Shown: piece after piece, positions 1-7,356 of the stretch
Layout of the letters: every line of letters starts with the position of its first letter
Position numbering within the stretch: position 1 is the first letter of the stretch
Assembly (NCBI GenBank): GCA_903891325.1
Contig: CAITEC010000025.1
Span: 1-37,038 of the forward strand
Reading direction: 5' to 3'
Length of the DNA stretch: 37,038 nucleotides
Source: an uncultured Opitutaceae bacterium
GTDB taxonomy: Bacteria > Verrucomicrobiota > Verrucomicrobiia > Opitutales > Opitutaceae
Made by a program: the position numbers and the translations under genes
The notes under the pieces: model-generated
What the model was told of the DNA's origin: nothing
The model's input: the letters and a program-made list of their open reading frames with translations, nothing else
Database searches by the model: none

Positions 1-60
<60 letters not shown>

Positions 61-172
61 TGATGGGCAAGAGTCCCTCGGAGAACGAAAGGCCGCAAGC
101 AGAAAAGGCAAACCTCTTTGCCTCCAACCGGGCCGGCAAAAATGCCTCACTATTGACCCAATTGTGAAATAA

Positions 173-183
173 TCTGTGAAATC
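173..183. repeat. Subterminal inverted repeat, left copy
   Basis: TCTGTGAAATC here is the exact reverse complement of GATTTCACAGA at 4563-4573, near the other end of the cassette. A related ATTGTGAAAT lies just upstream (161-170). The pair might be recombinase arm or accessory sites, but 11 bp is short enough to need checking. Confidence 0.4.
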
Positions 184-204
184 CGAAACTAACGAAAAGG
201 AAGC

Positions 205-1233
205 CTAACCCGATCGATCAATTTCACTCTTCAAGATGTGCAGTTTTTCCAGGATTTCAGCCCATTCCAACGACGGCCCGTAATACATTTCCCTGCGCAT
301 GCGTTCGTAGTCGCGTTCAAGGGTGCCGACGTGGTCCGGAGCCGGAAGCAGCTTGAAAGTGCCCGGGATCGCCGTCGCGAAGTTAGTCCAGGAGTTGCGA
401 TAAAACGCCTCCTTGAATGCCACGACACGTGCACGTAGACCCGAGTCTTGGAGAGCCCTCTTTCCTCCTTCATGATCGGCCAGAGCCACCGTGTCCGCGT
501 AATGCCTTGAGTAATTCTTGGTGAAGAGCTTCTCCTTCGGACGGTGGGCCTCGGCGTGAAGGATGGTCGCTTTTTCCCAAAACGTCCGTTCGATCGCCAA
601 CGCCCGGACCGACACGGAGGCATCAGTGATGCGGGAATAGGCTTCGGCAACATAAGGTGTAATGGTCGCCTTGGTTACCGGCCAGAGATCTGCCTTCGCA
701 CCGCATTCGATTCGCACCACTCGCGAAATGTACGAATCTCCGATCGGCGTCGGCAATACGCTCGGATACTGAAAGATCAGAGTCAGCTCATCCGTCTCGT
801 CCACGCTGTATTTCCAAGCGCCCGACCCAATCGCGTTACGGGTCCTAGACTCGAGTTGAGTCTTGAAATCCCCTGCAATCCAGTGGCCGCATGCGGCCGC
901 AAGCTCTTCGATTTTCTTTTTGGCTTGGCTTTTATTCGCGGCCTTCTCCGGGTCATGTTCGTCACTGTCAAAACCCAACAGTTCCCGGCCGACCGTTATG
1001 TCAACGTCCTCGGAAAATCGGTTGATCGCCCGGTAAACTTTGGAAAGCGATGTTCCTCCCTTGAATACCAAGTGGTCGCCGATACCCGGGATTCCCTGAA
1101 AAAGCTGTCCAAGAGTCCAACAGACCCAGAAATCCTTCTCGGCGATCGCCTCATTGCTGAAGCCGAGCTTCTGCGCCGTGGCGCTAAAAAGCTCCGCTCG
1201 CTCCCGGTTGCTGAGGGCAAGAGCCGAGTTCAC
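205..1233 (-). CDS. AbiEii/AbiGii-type nucleotidyltransferase toxin
   Basis: About 342 aa. The nucleotidyltransferase signature of the AbiEii family is visible in the first third: a GGTSLSK loop followed about 15 residues later by RFSEDVDIT with the paired acidic residues. AbiEii toxins transfer nucleotides to RNA targets and cause growth arrest in phage-infected cells. I chose GTG at 1233 because GTGA overlaps the stop of the upstream antitoxin by 4 nt, as is usual in abiE operons, and the protein then begins with NSALALSNRERAELF. An ATG at 1281 would add 16 residues and enlarge the overlap. It is the second gene of a two-gene operon inside the tRNA-Pro cassette. Confidence 0.85.
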   Translation of the reverse strand: MNSALALSNRERAELFSATAQKLGFSNEAIAEKDFWVCWTLGQLFQGIPGIGDHLVFKGGTSLSKVYRAINRFSEDVDITVGRELLGFDSDEHDPEKAANKSQAKKKIEELAAACGHWIAGDFKTQLESRTRNAIGSGAWKYSVDETDELTLIFQYPSVLPTPIGDSYISRVVRIECGAKADLWPVTKATITPYVAEAYSRITDASVSVRALAIERTFWEKATILHAEAHRPKEKLFTKNYSRHYADTVALADHEGGKRALQDSGLRARVVAFKEAFYRNSWTNFATAIPGTFKLLPAPDHVGTLERDYERMRREMYYGPSLEWAEILEKLHILKSEIDRSG

Positions 1234-1850
1234 GGCATTTCCGATTCGGAACTGATTTCTTTCACGATCGGTTGCATCCACTGAGGGAGCTCTGGTGCGA
1301 GCTTTTTAAGCTCGCGCTTAGTGTTTGCCTTGAGGTTCCGATGCAAGTGTTCCCTCTGCGTGGGCCCAAGCCCTTCGGAGCCAAGGTGGCGAAGTGCTTG
1401 AATGACGGTGCCGGCCTCCGTACCGGCCCCAATCAGACTGCTGGGCGCGACGCGTTGGAATTTGATCTGCGAATTGCCGAGCTTCACAGGTGGAATGCTA
1501 GCAGTGGTCTTGATGACCAATTGTCCGGGCACCTGCTCGGAGAGGCCCAGCAGGTTTGCCGCCGTTGCGCCCGACACTTGCCAGGGAGCATGACGAGATT
1601 CCAGAATCACGCGGGCCACGTCCATCGAACTAGATGTGCTTTGGCCGATGATTGGATGGAAGCGGGGCCGCTCGTAAAAGCCCCGCCGGATGCGCTTGAG
1701 CTTCCCCGATTTTGCTAGGCGTGCCAAGGCTTGCCGGATCGCGGCAGACTTGCCGATGGTTGAGAAATCCTTAGCAGTTTTTGGTAAAGGATTCCTGCTA
1801 GACCAAATAGATCTTATTATCTTATCATCAATTGGATAAGATGTTTTCAT
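1230..1850 (-). CDS. AbiEi-like antitoxin / DUF6088-type transcriptional regulator
   Basis: 206 aa. The N-terminal 60 residues form a winged-helix-like region with a basic recognition segment (ALARLAKSGKLKRIRRGFYE), followed by an AbiEi-type C-terminal domain with VSGATAANLLGL. AbiEi antitoxins neutralise AbiEii and repress their own operon by binding inverted repeats in the promoter. An inverted repeat lies just upstream at 1861-1890. The gene overlaps the toxin start by 4 nt. It is divergent from the primase-helicase, and the 231 bp between them carry both promoters. It could also be annotated simply as DUF6088; the pairing with the nucleotidyltransferase makes the antitoxin role likely. 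Confidence 0.8.
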   Translation of the reverse strand: MKTSYPIDDKIIRSIWSSRNPLPKTAKDFSTIGKSAAIRQALARLAKSGKLKRIRRGFYERPRFHPIIGQSTSSSMDVARVILESRHAPWQVSGATAANLLGLSEQVPGQLVIKTTASIPPVKLGNSQIKFQRVAPSSLIGAGTEAGTVIQALRHLGSEGLGPTQREHLHRNLKANTKRELKKLAPELPQWMQPIVKEISSESEMP

Positions 1851-1860
1851 ATGAATTTAA

Positions 1861-1890
1861 TGTCACAAACAATGCATCATTTTAGTGACA
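1861..1890. promoter_or_regulatory. Inverted repeat, probable AbiEi operator
   Basis: TGTCAC and GTGACA face each other across 18 bp in an AT-rich stretch 11 bp upstream of the antitoxin ATG. The placement and symmetry fit an autoregulatory site of an AbiEi-type repressor. The assignment is by position; no binding is known. Confidence 0.5.
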
Positions 1891-2081
1891 AATCGAGCTA
1901 AATTTTGGCTCGCCAGGAATCATGCAAGGCCACGACATTGAGAACCCATCCGACTCGCGTGAGCGAAGTCAGTAAGCATCCGTTGATGGCATCAACCAGC
2001 GATTTTTGGAGGTGGCACCGATCGCGAAATCCATTCCTGCTGATACAGAACCCGGGGCAATAAACTCCCCGACCGCAGTGC

Positions 2082-4523
2082 ATGGATCCACCAATCCAGA
2101 ACAAAATCGAAAGCCGCCCGGCGGCGAGTAAGGAATCCCTCCGCATAGCCAGGGTAACAGAGTTGCGTCGGGAGATTGAAGCGCTTGAGGCCCAAAAGAA
2201 CGCGAAAGAACAGGAACTGAGTAAGCTTCAACTTGAGCCGAGTTCGTTGTTCGAAGGTTTTGACCGCGTTGACCGTTCCTCGTCGGCGTTGAGGCCCGAA
2301 GAAAAAATCGCCCTATTTCTCGAGCTATTTGGAGCTCGGCGCGATGTCTATCCTAAGTTCTGGGAGAATCTCGGCTCTGGAAAAAAGGGCTACTCGCCGG
2401 CGTACATAAATGGCCATGGAGAGTCCGGGAAGCGGTTTCTCCCGTTGGACGAGCATGTCATCGAAAGACATCTTCGTGGCCAGCAGGCAATTGGCGTCTA
2501 CGCATTACGGCCGGATGATTCGTGCATCTTTCTTGCCGCCGATTTCGACGGTGAGGGATGGCGAGAGAACGTCCTCGCTTACCGGGAGGCGGCCCAAAAA
2601 TCCGGGGTGACCGCTGCAACCGAGCGGTCGCGGTCTGGTAACGGCGCCCATGCTTGGATTTTCTTTGCCGAACCCGTACCCGCGGCCCTGGCGCGGCAGT
2701 TGGGGACAATCCTGCTCGCCAAGGCTTCAGCCCTGCGCCCGACGATGAGTCTGAGCGCCTATGATCGGCTGTTTCCGAATCAGGACACCATGCCCAAAGG
2801 CGGCTTCGGCAACCTCATTGCGCTACCCCTGGCTGGCGAACCCAGGAAAAAGGGGAATACGGTATTCCTGGACGACAACTTGGAACCGCGCCTGGACCAG
2901 TGGTCATTCCTAGCGACAGTTCACCGACTTCGCCGGGAGGACTTGGACAGAATTCTTGGCCAGATAGCGCCAATCGCGGCGCTCGCGCTCGTCGGAAACG
3001 ATGAGATCGCATTTGCGCTGGAAAGTGACGAGTGCGCGCTGGATTTGTCCCGTCCGACGATCAAGGCAGGGATGATCTCCGGCGAAGTGACACTACGCTT
3101 CGACTCCCGTCTGCACATTCCGCGCACGATTCCTACGGCCGTACTGGCCGCACTCAAGAGACTGGCGACGTTCGCCAATCCAGTTTTCCACCACAAACTC
3201 CGGCTGCGCTTCGCCACATACGACACGCCGAGATTCATTTTCGCCGGCGAGTGGCATCCGGACCGGCTCGTGCTCCCACGCGGAGCAATGGACGACGCTG
3301 TAACGGTTCTGGAGTCCGCCGGCGCCAACGTGACGATCCAGGATGCACGTTCCGACGGCAGACGGGCGCGTTGGACGTTCCACGGCGAATTACGATCCGA
3401 GCAGGAAGCAGCCGTGCAGGAAATGGCGAAGCATGATTACGGCGTCCTTTGCGCGCCTCCAGGCGCCGGCAAGACGGTCATGGGTTGTGCCCTGATCGCT
3501 CGCCATCGGACCTCAACCCTGGTGCTGGTCCACCGCACCGTTCTGCTTGATCAGTGGCGCAAGGAGTTGGGGCGTTTCCTCGGGATCGTAAAACGGAAAG
3601 AAATTGGCATCTGGCGTGGAGCCACCCGGCGGCTTACCCAGAAACTCGACATTGCTATGCTTCCCAGTCTCGCTCGCGTCGAAGACCATGCGGCGTTCTT
3701 CCAGGGGTACGGCTTGGTGGTCGTCGATGAGTGCCATCACGTGCCGGCCGTCACCTTTGAAGCGCTCCTCAAGGCATGCCCATCGCGGAAAATTCTCGGT
3801 TTAACTGCGACGCCCCTCCGAAAGGACGGACTTGAGAAACTGATCCATTTACAATGCGGGCCCGTCCGCCACACGATCCAAACCACGACCGAGGACGCGC
3901 CGCCCAGAACAGTTTACGTCCGGCGAAGCTCATTTCATATGCCGGATGTCCTCGGGCAGCGGCCGCCGCTCCATGCCGTTTGGGAGGCCCTCGTTGCGGA
4001 CGCCGGAAGGGCAAAGCAAATCGCTGGGGACATTCGGGCAGCCCTCGACGGGGGGCGCTGTCCTCTGGTGCTATCAGATCGCAAGGCTCATCTCGAAAAG
4101 CTCGAAGCTGAACTCATGGCCCAGATTGGCCTGTCAGATACCGCAATCTATCGGCTCGAAAGCGGCATTGGAAAGAAGCAGCGTCAAGCAATTCGGGAGG
4201 ATATCGATCGTCGTTTCGAAGAGGGCAAGCAATTCGTGTTACTTGCCACCGCCTCCTTGATTGGTGAAGGGTTCGATCTTCCCCGCCTGGACACCCTGTT
4301 CCTCGCCATGCCTCTTTCATTCAAGGGCCGCCTAGTCCAGTACGCCGGCCGCTTGCATCGTTCTCACGCCGACAAGCGGGAAATTCGCGTGTACGACTAC
4401 TTAGACGAAGGAAATCCGCTCACGATCGCAATGTTCCGCCGGAGAAGCGGCGCCTACCGGCAGATGGGCTATCGCGTGGTGATGGACCAGGATGACATCG
4501 CTGCGCCGTTGAATTTCGGATGA
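2082..4523 (+). CDS. TOTE-type conflict-system primase-helicase (AEP primase + SF2 helicase)
   Basis: 813 aa. Residues 18-52 form a short coiled coil. Residues about 75-290 resemble the archaeo-eukaryotic primase domain of TOTE conflict systems: catalytic DFD at 154-156, SGNGAHAW with His190, and a conserved DRLFPNQD segment at 228-235. An SF2 helicase follows: Walker A APPGAGKT near 458-465, DECHH box near 549-553, LGLTATP near 573, and a C-terminal RecA lobe ending in QYAGRLHR near 753-760. Proteins of this type are predicted to act on invading or transposing nucleic acid. No separate nuclease domain is evident, so a partner nuclease may be missing or lie elsewhere. The gene stands alone and is divergent from the AbiE pair. 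The fold assignment comes from motif recognition; the helicase part is secure and the primase part fairly so. Confidence 0.75.
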   Translation: MDPPIQNKIESRPAASKESLRIARVTELRREIEALEAQKNAKEQELSKLQLEPSSLFEGFDRVDRSSSALRPEEKIALFLELFGARRDVYPKFWENLGSGKKGYSPAYINGHGESGKRFLPLDEHVIERHLRGQQAIGVYALRPDDSCIFLAADFDGEGWRENVLAYREAAQKSGVTAATERSRSGNGAHAWIFFAEPVPAALARQLGTILLAKASALRPTMSLSAYDRLFPNQDTMPKGGFGNLIALPLAGEPRKKGNTVFLDDNLEPRLDQWSFLATVHRLRREDLDRILGQIAPIAALALVGNDEIAFALESDECALDLSRPTIKAGMISGEVTLRFDSRLHIPRTIPTAVLAALKRLATFANPVFHHKLRLRFATYDTPRFIFAGEWHPDRLVLPRGAMDDAVTVLESAGANVTIQDARSDGRRARWTFHGELRSEQEAAVQEMAKHDYGVLCAPPGAGKTVMGCALIARHRTSTLVLVHRTVLLDQWRKELGRFLGIVKRKEIGIWRGATRRLTQKLDIAMLPSLARVEDHAAFFQGYGLVVVDECHHVPAVTFEALLKACPSRKILGLTATPLRKDGLEKLIHLQCGPVRHTIQTTTEDAPPRTVYVRRSSFHMPDVLGQRPPLHAVWEALVADAGRAKQIAGDIRAALDGGRCPLVLSDRKAHLEKLEAELMAQIGLSDTAIYRLESGIGKKQRQAIREDIDRRFEEGKQFVLLATASLIGEGFDLPRLDTLFLAMPLSFKGRLVQYAGRLHRSHADKREIRVYDYLDEGNPLTIAMFRRRSGAYRQMGYRVVMDQDDIAAPLNFG

Positions 4524-4562
4524 CAACGCCCCGAGTGGTATTGCGCGTTGCTTTCCATGCGA

Positions 4563-4573
4563 GATTTCACAGA
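4563..4573. repeat. Subterminal inverted repeat, right copy
   Basis: GATTTCACAGA is the exact reverse complement of 173-183. A similar TCAGTGAAAT lies at 4587-4596. It sits between the end of the primase-helicase gene and the right tRNA-Pro fragment. Confidence 0.4.
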
Positions 4574-4633
4574 AAAATCCGCAAAATCAGTGAAATGGTC
4601 CCGCAAGTCGTTGCAGCGCAAGGAATGGATCTC

Positions 4634-4685
4634 ACGTCCCGAACGTAGCGCTCTACCAGGCTAAGCTACGCCCCGACTTAATCGC
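4634..4685. repeat. Direct repeat copy 2: truncated 5' half of tRNA-Pro (displaced attachment half)
   Basis: On the - strand this reads as the first 42 nt of tRNA-Pro(CGG), from 4675 to 4634, complete up to the anticodon and part of the 3' anticodon stem. It then departs into unrelated sequence with no T-arm or acceptor 3' strand, so it cannot be a working tRNA. It is the remnant half left by integration or duplication. Confidence 0.8.
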
Positions 4686-4771
4686 GTGAGAGGCAATTAG
4701 GCTCGGGACGCGCCACAGCCGCAAGCAGAAAACGGTGCAATCGGGCGGCGGGTGCAAAGCCGTGCCTGCAA

Positions 4772-5176
4772 TCAGGATGGAATCAGGGCGCGCAGCCGCT
4801 TGGTGGCCTGCTCGCGGTCTATCCTCGACGCCGCGATATCGAGCGTGATGTCCTCCCATGCCTGGCTGTCGGGGTGGGGCTCGACTCCATTCAATCGGAG
4901 GAAAATGATGCAGGAGCCCAGCGCAGCCCGCTTGTTTCCATCCACGAAGGGATGGTTGCGGCAGAGGAAGAAAAGATAGGCGGCGGCAACTTCGGCGATG
5001 TCCGTGTAGACAGACTTTCCGCCGAAGCCCGCCTGGGGTGCGGCAACGGCTGATTCGAGCAGTGCCAGGTCTCTAATCCCCGCCGAACCACCGAATTGGC
5101 CGATCGCCTCGGCATGAATCTCCTGCACGACCTCGACCGGAAGATGGTAAAATAGCCTGGCGGATTTCCCGCTCAC
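4772..5176 (-). CDS. Doc-like toxin, Fic/DOC family
   Basis: 134 aa, the normal size for Doc (death on curing). The Fic/Doc active-site motif is visible as HPFVDGNKRAAL near residues 75-86, with the catalytic histidine first. Doc kinases phosphorylate elongation factor Tu and stop translation. The gene overlaps its upstream partner antitoxin by 4 nt (ATGA at 5173-5176), typical of a two-gene toxin-antitoxin unit. It lies about 90 bp outside the right tRNA-Pro fragment, so it is part of the same accessory neighbourhood but not obviously of the cassette. Confidence 0.9.
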   Translation of the reverse strand: MSGKSARLFYHLPVEVVQEIHAEAIGQFGGSAGIRDLALLESAVAAPQAGFGGKSVYTDIAEVAAAYLFFLCRNHPFVDGNKRAALGSCIIFLRLNGVEPHPDSQAWEDITLDIAASRIDREQATKRLRALIPS

Positions 5177-5400
5177 GCCAGCCTCCGCATCGTGCGCGCA
5201 TAGTCCTTCATCGTCCCCTTGATGGTCTTCGTGATCTCGCCACGCGAAGGTTCCTTGCGGAGGGGAGTGATGGTGATGGTACCCCCTTCGTGAACCTCGA
5301 CGTTCACCTCATCTCCCGTTTGCAGATAGGCCAGTTCCATCAATGCGGTGTCGAAGATAATACCTTGGGAATTTCCAATCTTGGCGATGGTCTTTCTCAT
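5173..5400 (-). CDS. AbrB/MazE-type antitoxin of the Doc module
   Basis: 75 aa. The N-terminal 45 residues match the swapped-hairpin AbrB/SpoVT DNA-binding fold: RKTIAKIGNSQGIIF, then a turn with GDEVNVEVHEGGTITITPL. The charged C-terminal tail probably binds and blocks the toxin. Classical Doc pairs with Phd; an AbrB-fold partner is a recognised variant. It is the first gene of the operon, with a small palindrome just upstream at 5403-5421. Confidence 0.85.
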   Translation of the reverse strand: MRKTIAKIGNSQGIIFDTALMELAYLQTGDEVNVEVHEGGTITITPLRKEPSRGEITKTIKGTMKDYARTMRRLA

Positions 5401-5402
5401 GG

Positions 5403-5421
5403 CGTAAAACTATGTATTACG
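5403..5421. promoter_or_regulatory. Candidate operator of the toxin-antitoxin operon
   Basis: CGTAA and TTACG form a small inverted repeat across 9 bp, immediately upstream of the antitoxin ATG, in an AT-rich stretch that also contains TAATAC as a possible -10 on the - strand. Autoregulation by the AbrB-fold protein is expected for such modules. The repeat is short, so this is tentative. Confidence 0.35.
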
Positions 5422-5466
5422 AACGGTGGAGTCAAGCACCACCGGCAATTCAGCCCGATAGCAGCA

Positions 5467-5649
5467 TCACTTGGCTGCAGCCGCCGGCCCGGCCTGAAAG
5501 CCGATCGCGGCGTGCTCGCCGTCGCAGAAGGGCTTGTTCTTCGAGGCACCGCAGCGGCACAGGGTCACGCGCCTGGCCCAGGACGCGCGCGGCGTGAAGT
5601 CCGTGGTCAACGACATGACGGTCAAGTCCTGAACGAGCGGGCTGCCCAC
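5467..5649 (-). CDS. CDGSH iron-sulfur domain protein, short or N-terminally decayed
   Basis: 60 aa from a GTG start. The 2Fe-2S binding motif of the CDGSH (mitoNEET-like) family is intact: CRCGASKNKPFCDGEH, with three cysteines and one histidine, followed by the usual IGFQA. The preceding 30 residues match the family weakly; the usual GPL-beta-strand region is poorly recognisable. Either the N-terminus has diverged or a frameshift has damaged it. The protein would be a small redox or electron-transfer factor. The next gene upstream is separated by a strong terminator, so it needs its own promoter in a very short space, which also hints at decay. Confidence 0.55.
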   Translation of the reverse strand: MGSPLVQDLTVMSLTTDFTPRASWARRVTLCRCGASKNKPFCDGEHAAIGFQAGPAAAAK

Positions 5650-5661
5650 TCACACGAGTTG

Positions 5662-5694
5662 AAAACAGCCGGGGCGAAAGCCCCGGCTGTTTTT
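5662..5694 (-). terminator. Intrinsic terminator after the PRC-barrel gene
   Basis: A perfect 14-bp stem (AAAACAGCCGGGGC / GCCCCGGCTGTTTT) closes on a GAAA tetraloop and ends in a T-run on either strand. It lies 15 bp beyond the stop of the - strand PRC-barrel gene. Confidence 0.85.
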
Positions 5695-5708
5695 GCGTCC
5701 GGCTACAT

Positions 5709-6407
5709 TCAGGTGCTTGTCTTCGCCAGCCCGCGGTCGGAGGTCCGCTCGATGTCCGCCTTGGACAGCTTTACAAACACCATCGAGTCCTCGTAGCTGA
5801 TCCGATCGACGCTCCCGGGAGCGATCAGGATCTCCTTGCAGGAGATCCAGCCGCCGGCGTCGACGACCACGTTGTGGATCACCCAGCTGCGGTCGTTGAC
5901 GAGGAATCCCGCCACATGGCCGATCTCGCCGTCGCTTGCGTGGATGGCGTACCCCTTGATGGCGAGGGCGCTTTGGAGGTGCTTGTCGGCGCGGTGGTGG
6001 TGGCGGACCCCGTCGGCCGCCGCGGCGGCGTCCGGGGAGTTCACGACCATCGGGTAGCCGCTGGTGCCCCACAGGGAGCTTCCGGTCCAATAGGCCGGCC
6101 AGCCGTAGTAGCGGTAGTAGTCGATCTCGAGGTTTCGCGAGACCGGAGTGTGCGCGTCGATGGACGGGCTCCCCTCGATCTGCCGCTTGGTCAGCTTGAT
6201 GTGAAGCGCGCCCTCAAACTGGTCCCACTTTCCGAAGGCGTGCGGTGAAAGCAGCACCGCGCGCTCGGCGAGCCAGGAGCCGGTGTCGACCACCAGGTAC
6301 CGGATCACCCAGGTCTTGTCGTCGAAGTAGAAGTCCTTGACGTGGCCGATGTCCCCGTCGATGGCGGCAATCTTGCTGCCGTAGAGTGTCTTGATGTCTT
6401 GTAGCAT
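5709..6407 (-). CDS. Two-domain PRC-barrel protein
   Basis: 232 aa without signal peptide. Two PRC-barrel units are visible. The first spans about residues 8-75 (DGDIGHVKDFYFDDKTWVIR, then YLVVDTG). The second is about 150-225 (DGEIGHVAGFLVNDRSWVIH, then NVVVDAGGW). The linker of about 70 residues is rich in Tyr, Trp and His. Double PRC-barrel proteins of this layout are common in soil and stress-tolerant bacteria and usually lack an assigned function. It is monocistronic, with a terminator behind it and divergent from the ABC exporter operon. Confidence 0.85.
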   Translation of the reverse strand: MLQDIKTLYGSKIAAIDGDIGHVKDFYFDDKTWVIRYLVVDTGSWLAERAVLLSPHAFGKWDQFEGALHIKLTKRQIEGSPSIDAHTPVSRNLEIDYYRYYGWPAYWTGSSLWGTSGYPMVVNSPDAAAAADGVRHHHRADKHLQSALAIKGYAIHASDGEIGHVAGFLVNDRSWVIHNVVVDAGGWISCKEILIAPGSVDRISYEDSMVFVKLSKADIERTSDRGLAKTST

Positions 6408-6503
6408 GGGAGATCCTTTGGGTCCTGCGTTGGGTTGGAAAAACGGTGGGCGGCTTCCCGCCGGTTGTGCGGGTGGATACTAGGATAGGCCCATGCGCCG
6501 GGG

Positions 6504-6566
6504 AATGGGGTGTTACCCTCCCCGGGGGGGAGGCCCGGGCGCACCCAAGGAGGGTAATGCCCCATT
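6504..6566 (+). promoter_or_regulatory. Long imperfect hairpin upstream of the ABC exporter operon
   Basis: The arms 6504-6521 and 6549-6566 (AATGGGGTGTTACCCTCC against GGAGGGTAATGCCCCATT) pair over all 18 positions in + strand RNA, with two G-U wobbles. The 27-nt GC-rich loop contains a further GGCCCGGGC palindrome. It lies 70 bp before the ATG of the ATPase gene. It could be a leader structure of the exporter mRNA or a dispersed palindromic repeat. Confidence 0.5.
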
Positions 6567-6636
6567 ATGCCGGCCCGTCCCGGCGGATACACTGCCCTGC
6601 GATTGGACAACGGACGACACCCCCCACCTGAAGACC

Positions 6637-7356
6637 ATGAGCGCTGAAGCACAGAAGCCCGCCGGGACGGAGGCGATCGTGGCCGCGGGCGTGACGAAGT
6701 GGTTTGGCGAGGGTGAGACGCGCGTCACTGCGGTTGATGCAGTGGGCCTGGTGGCGCACTTCGGGGAAATGCTCTTCATCGTCGGGCCCTCGGGCAGCGG
6801 GAAGACAACCCTCCTGAGCATGCTCTCGGGCATCCTCCGCCCGAACGCGGGAAGCGTCTCGGTGATGGGTGCGGACATCTGGACGCTCGACAACGACCAG
6901 TTGGCGGACTTTCGCCTGAACACGGTCGGATTTGTCTTCCAGGACTACCATCTGTTTCCGCGGCTGACGACCGCGGAGAACGTGGCGATCCCGCTGATCC
7001 TCAAGCATCGCGACTGGGACGAGGCCATCGCCGAGGCGCGAAAATACCTCGGGGTGGTCGGCCTGGGCAATCGAAGCGAAATCCTCCCGGTGAAGCTCTC
7101 GGGCGGCGAGCAGCAGCGCGTCGCGATTGCCCGCGCGATCGTCAGCGGCCCGCAGATCCTGATCCTCGACGAACCGACCGCATCCCTCGATGGCGACACC
7201 GGCAGAACGATCATCTCATTTGTTAAGAAGGAGATCCTGAACAGCAACCGCTGCATCCTGATCGTCACCCACGATGCGCGCATCAACGAATACGCGGACC
7301 GCATCCTCCACATGGAGGACGGGCACCTGAGCGCCAGCGACAAGGGAACCGAATGA
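6637..7356 (+). CDS. ABC transporter ATP-binding protein of a MacB/DevA-type exporter
   Basis: 239 aa from the ATG at 6637; a longer reading from 6493 would translate the palindromic leader and is unlikely. Walker A GPSGSGKT at 50-57, Q-loop Gln102, signature LSGGEQQR at 154-161, Walker B LILDEP at 175-180 and the switch His in IVTHD are all present. Such ATPases power FtsX-type permeases that work with a membrane fusion protein and a TolC-like channel. All three partners follow in the same operon, and the next gene overlaps by 4 nt (ATGA). Confidence 0.93.
   Translation: MSAEAQKPAGTEAIVAAGVTKWFGEGETRVTAVDAVGLVAHFGEMLFIVGPSGSGKTTLLSMLSGILRPNAGSVSVMGADIWTLDNDQLADFRLNTVGFVFQDYHLFPRLTTAENVAIPLILKHRDWDEAIAEARKYLGVVGLGNRSEILPVKLSGGEQQRVAIARAIVSGPQILILDEPTASLDGDTGRTIISFVKKEILNSNRCILIVTHDARINEYADRILHMEDGHLSASDKGTE

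Noticed and set aside
4634-4675. A second functional tRNA-Pro gene
   Set aside because: Sequence beyond the anticodon stem does not continue into a variable loop, T-arm or acceptor 3' strand.
6493-6636. N-terminal extension of the ABC ATPase
   Set aside because: The extra 48 codons translate the GC-rich hairpin leader into low-complexity sequence; ATG 6637 gives the family's usual N-terminus.
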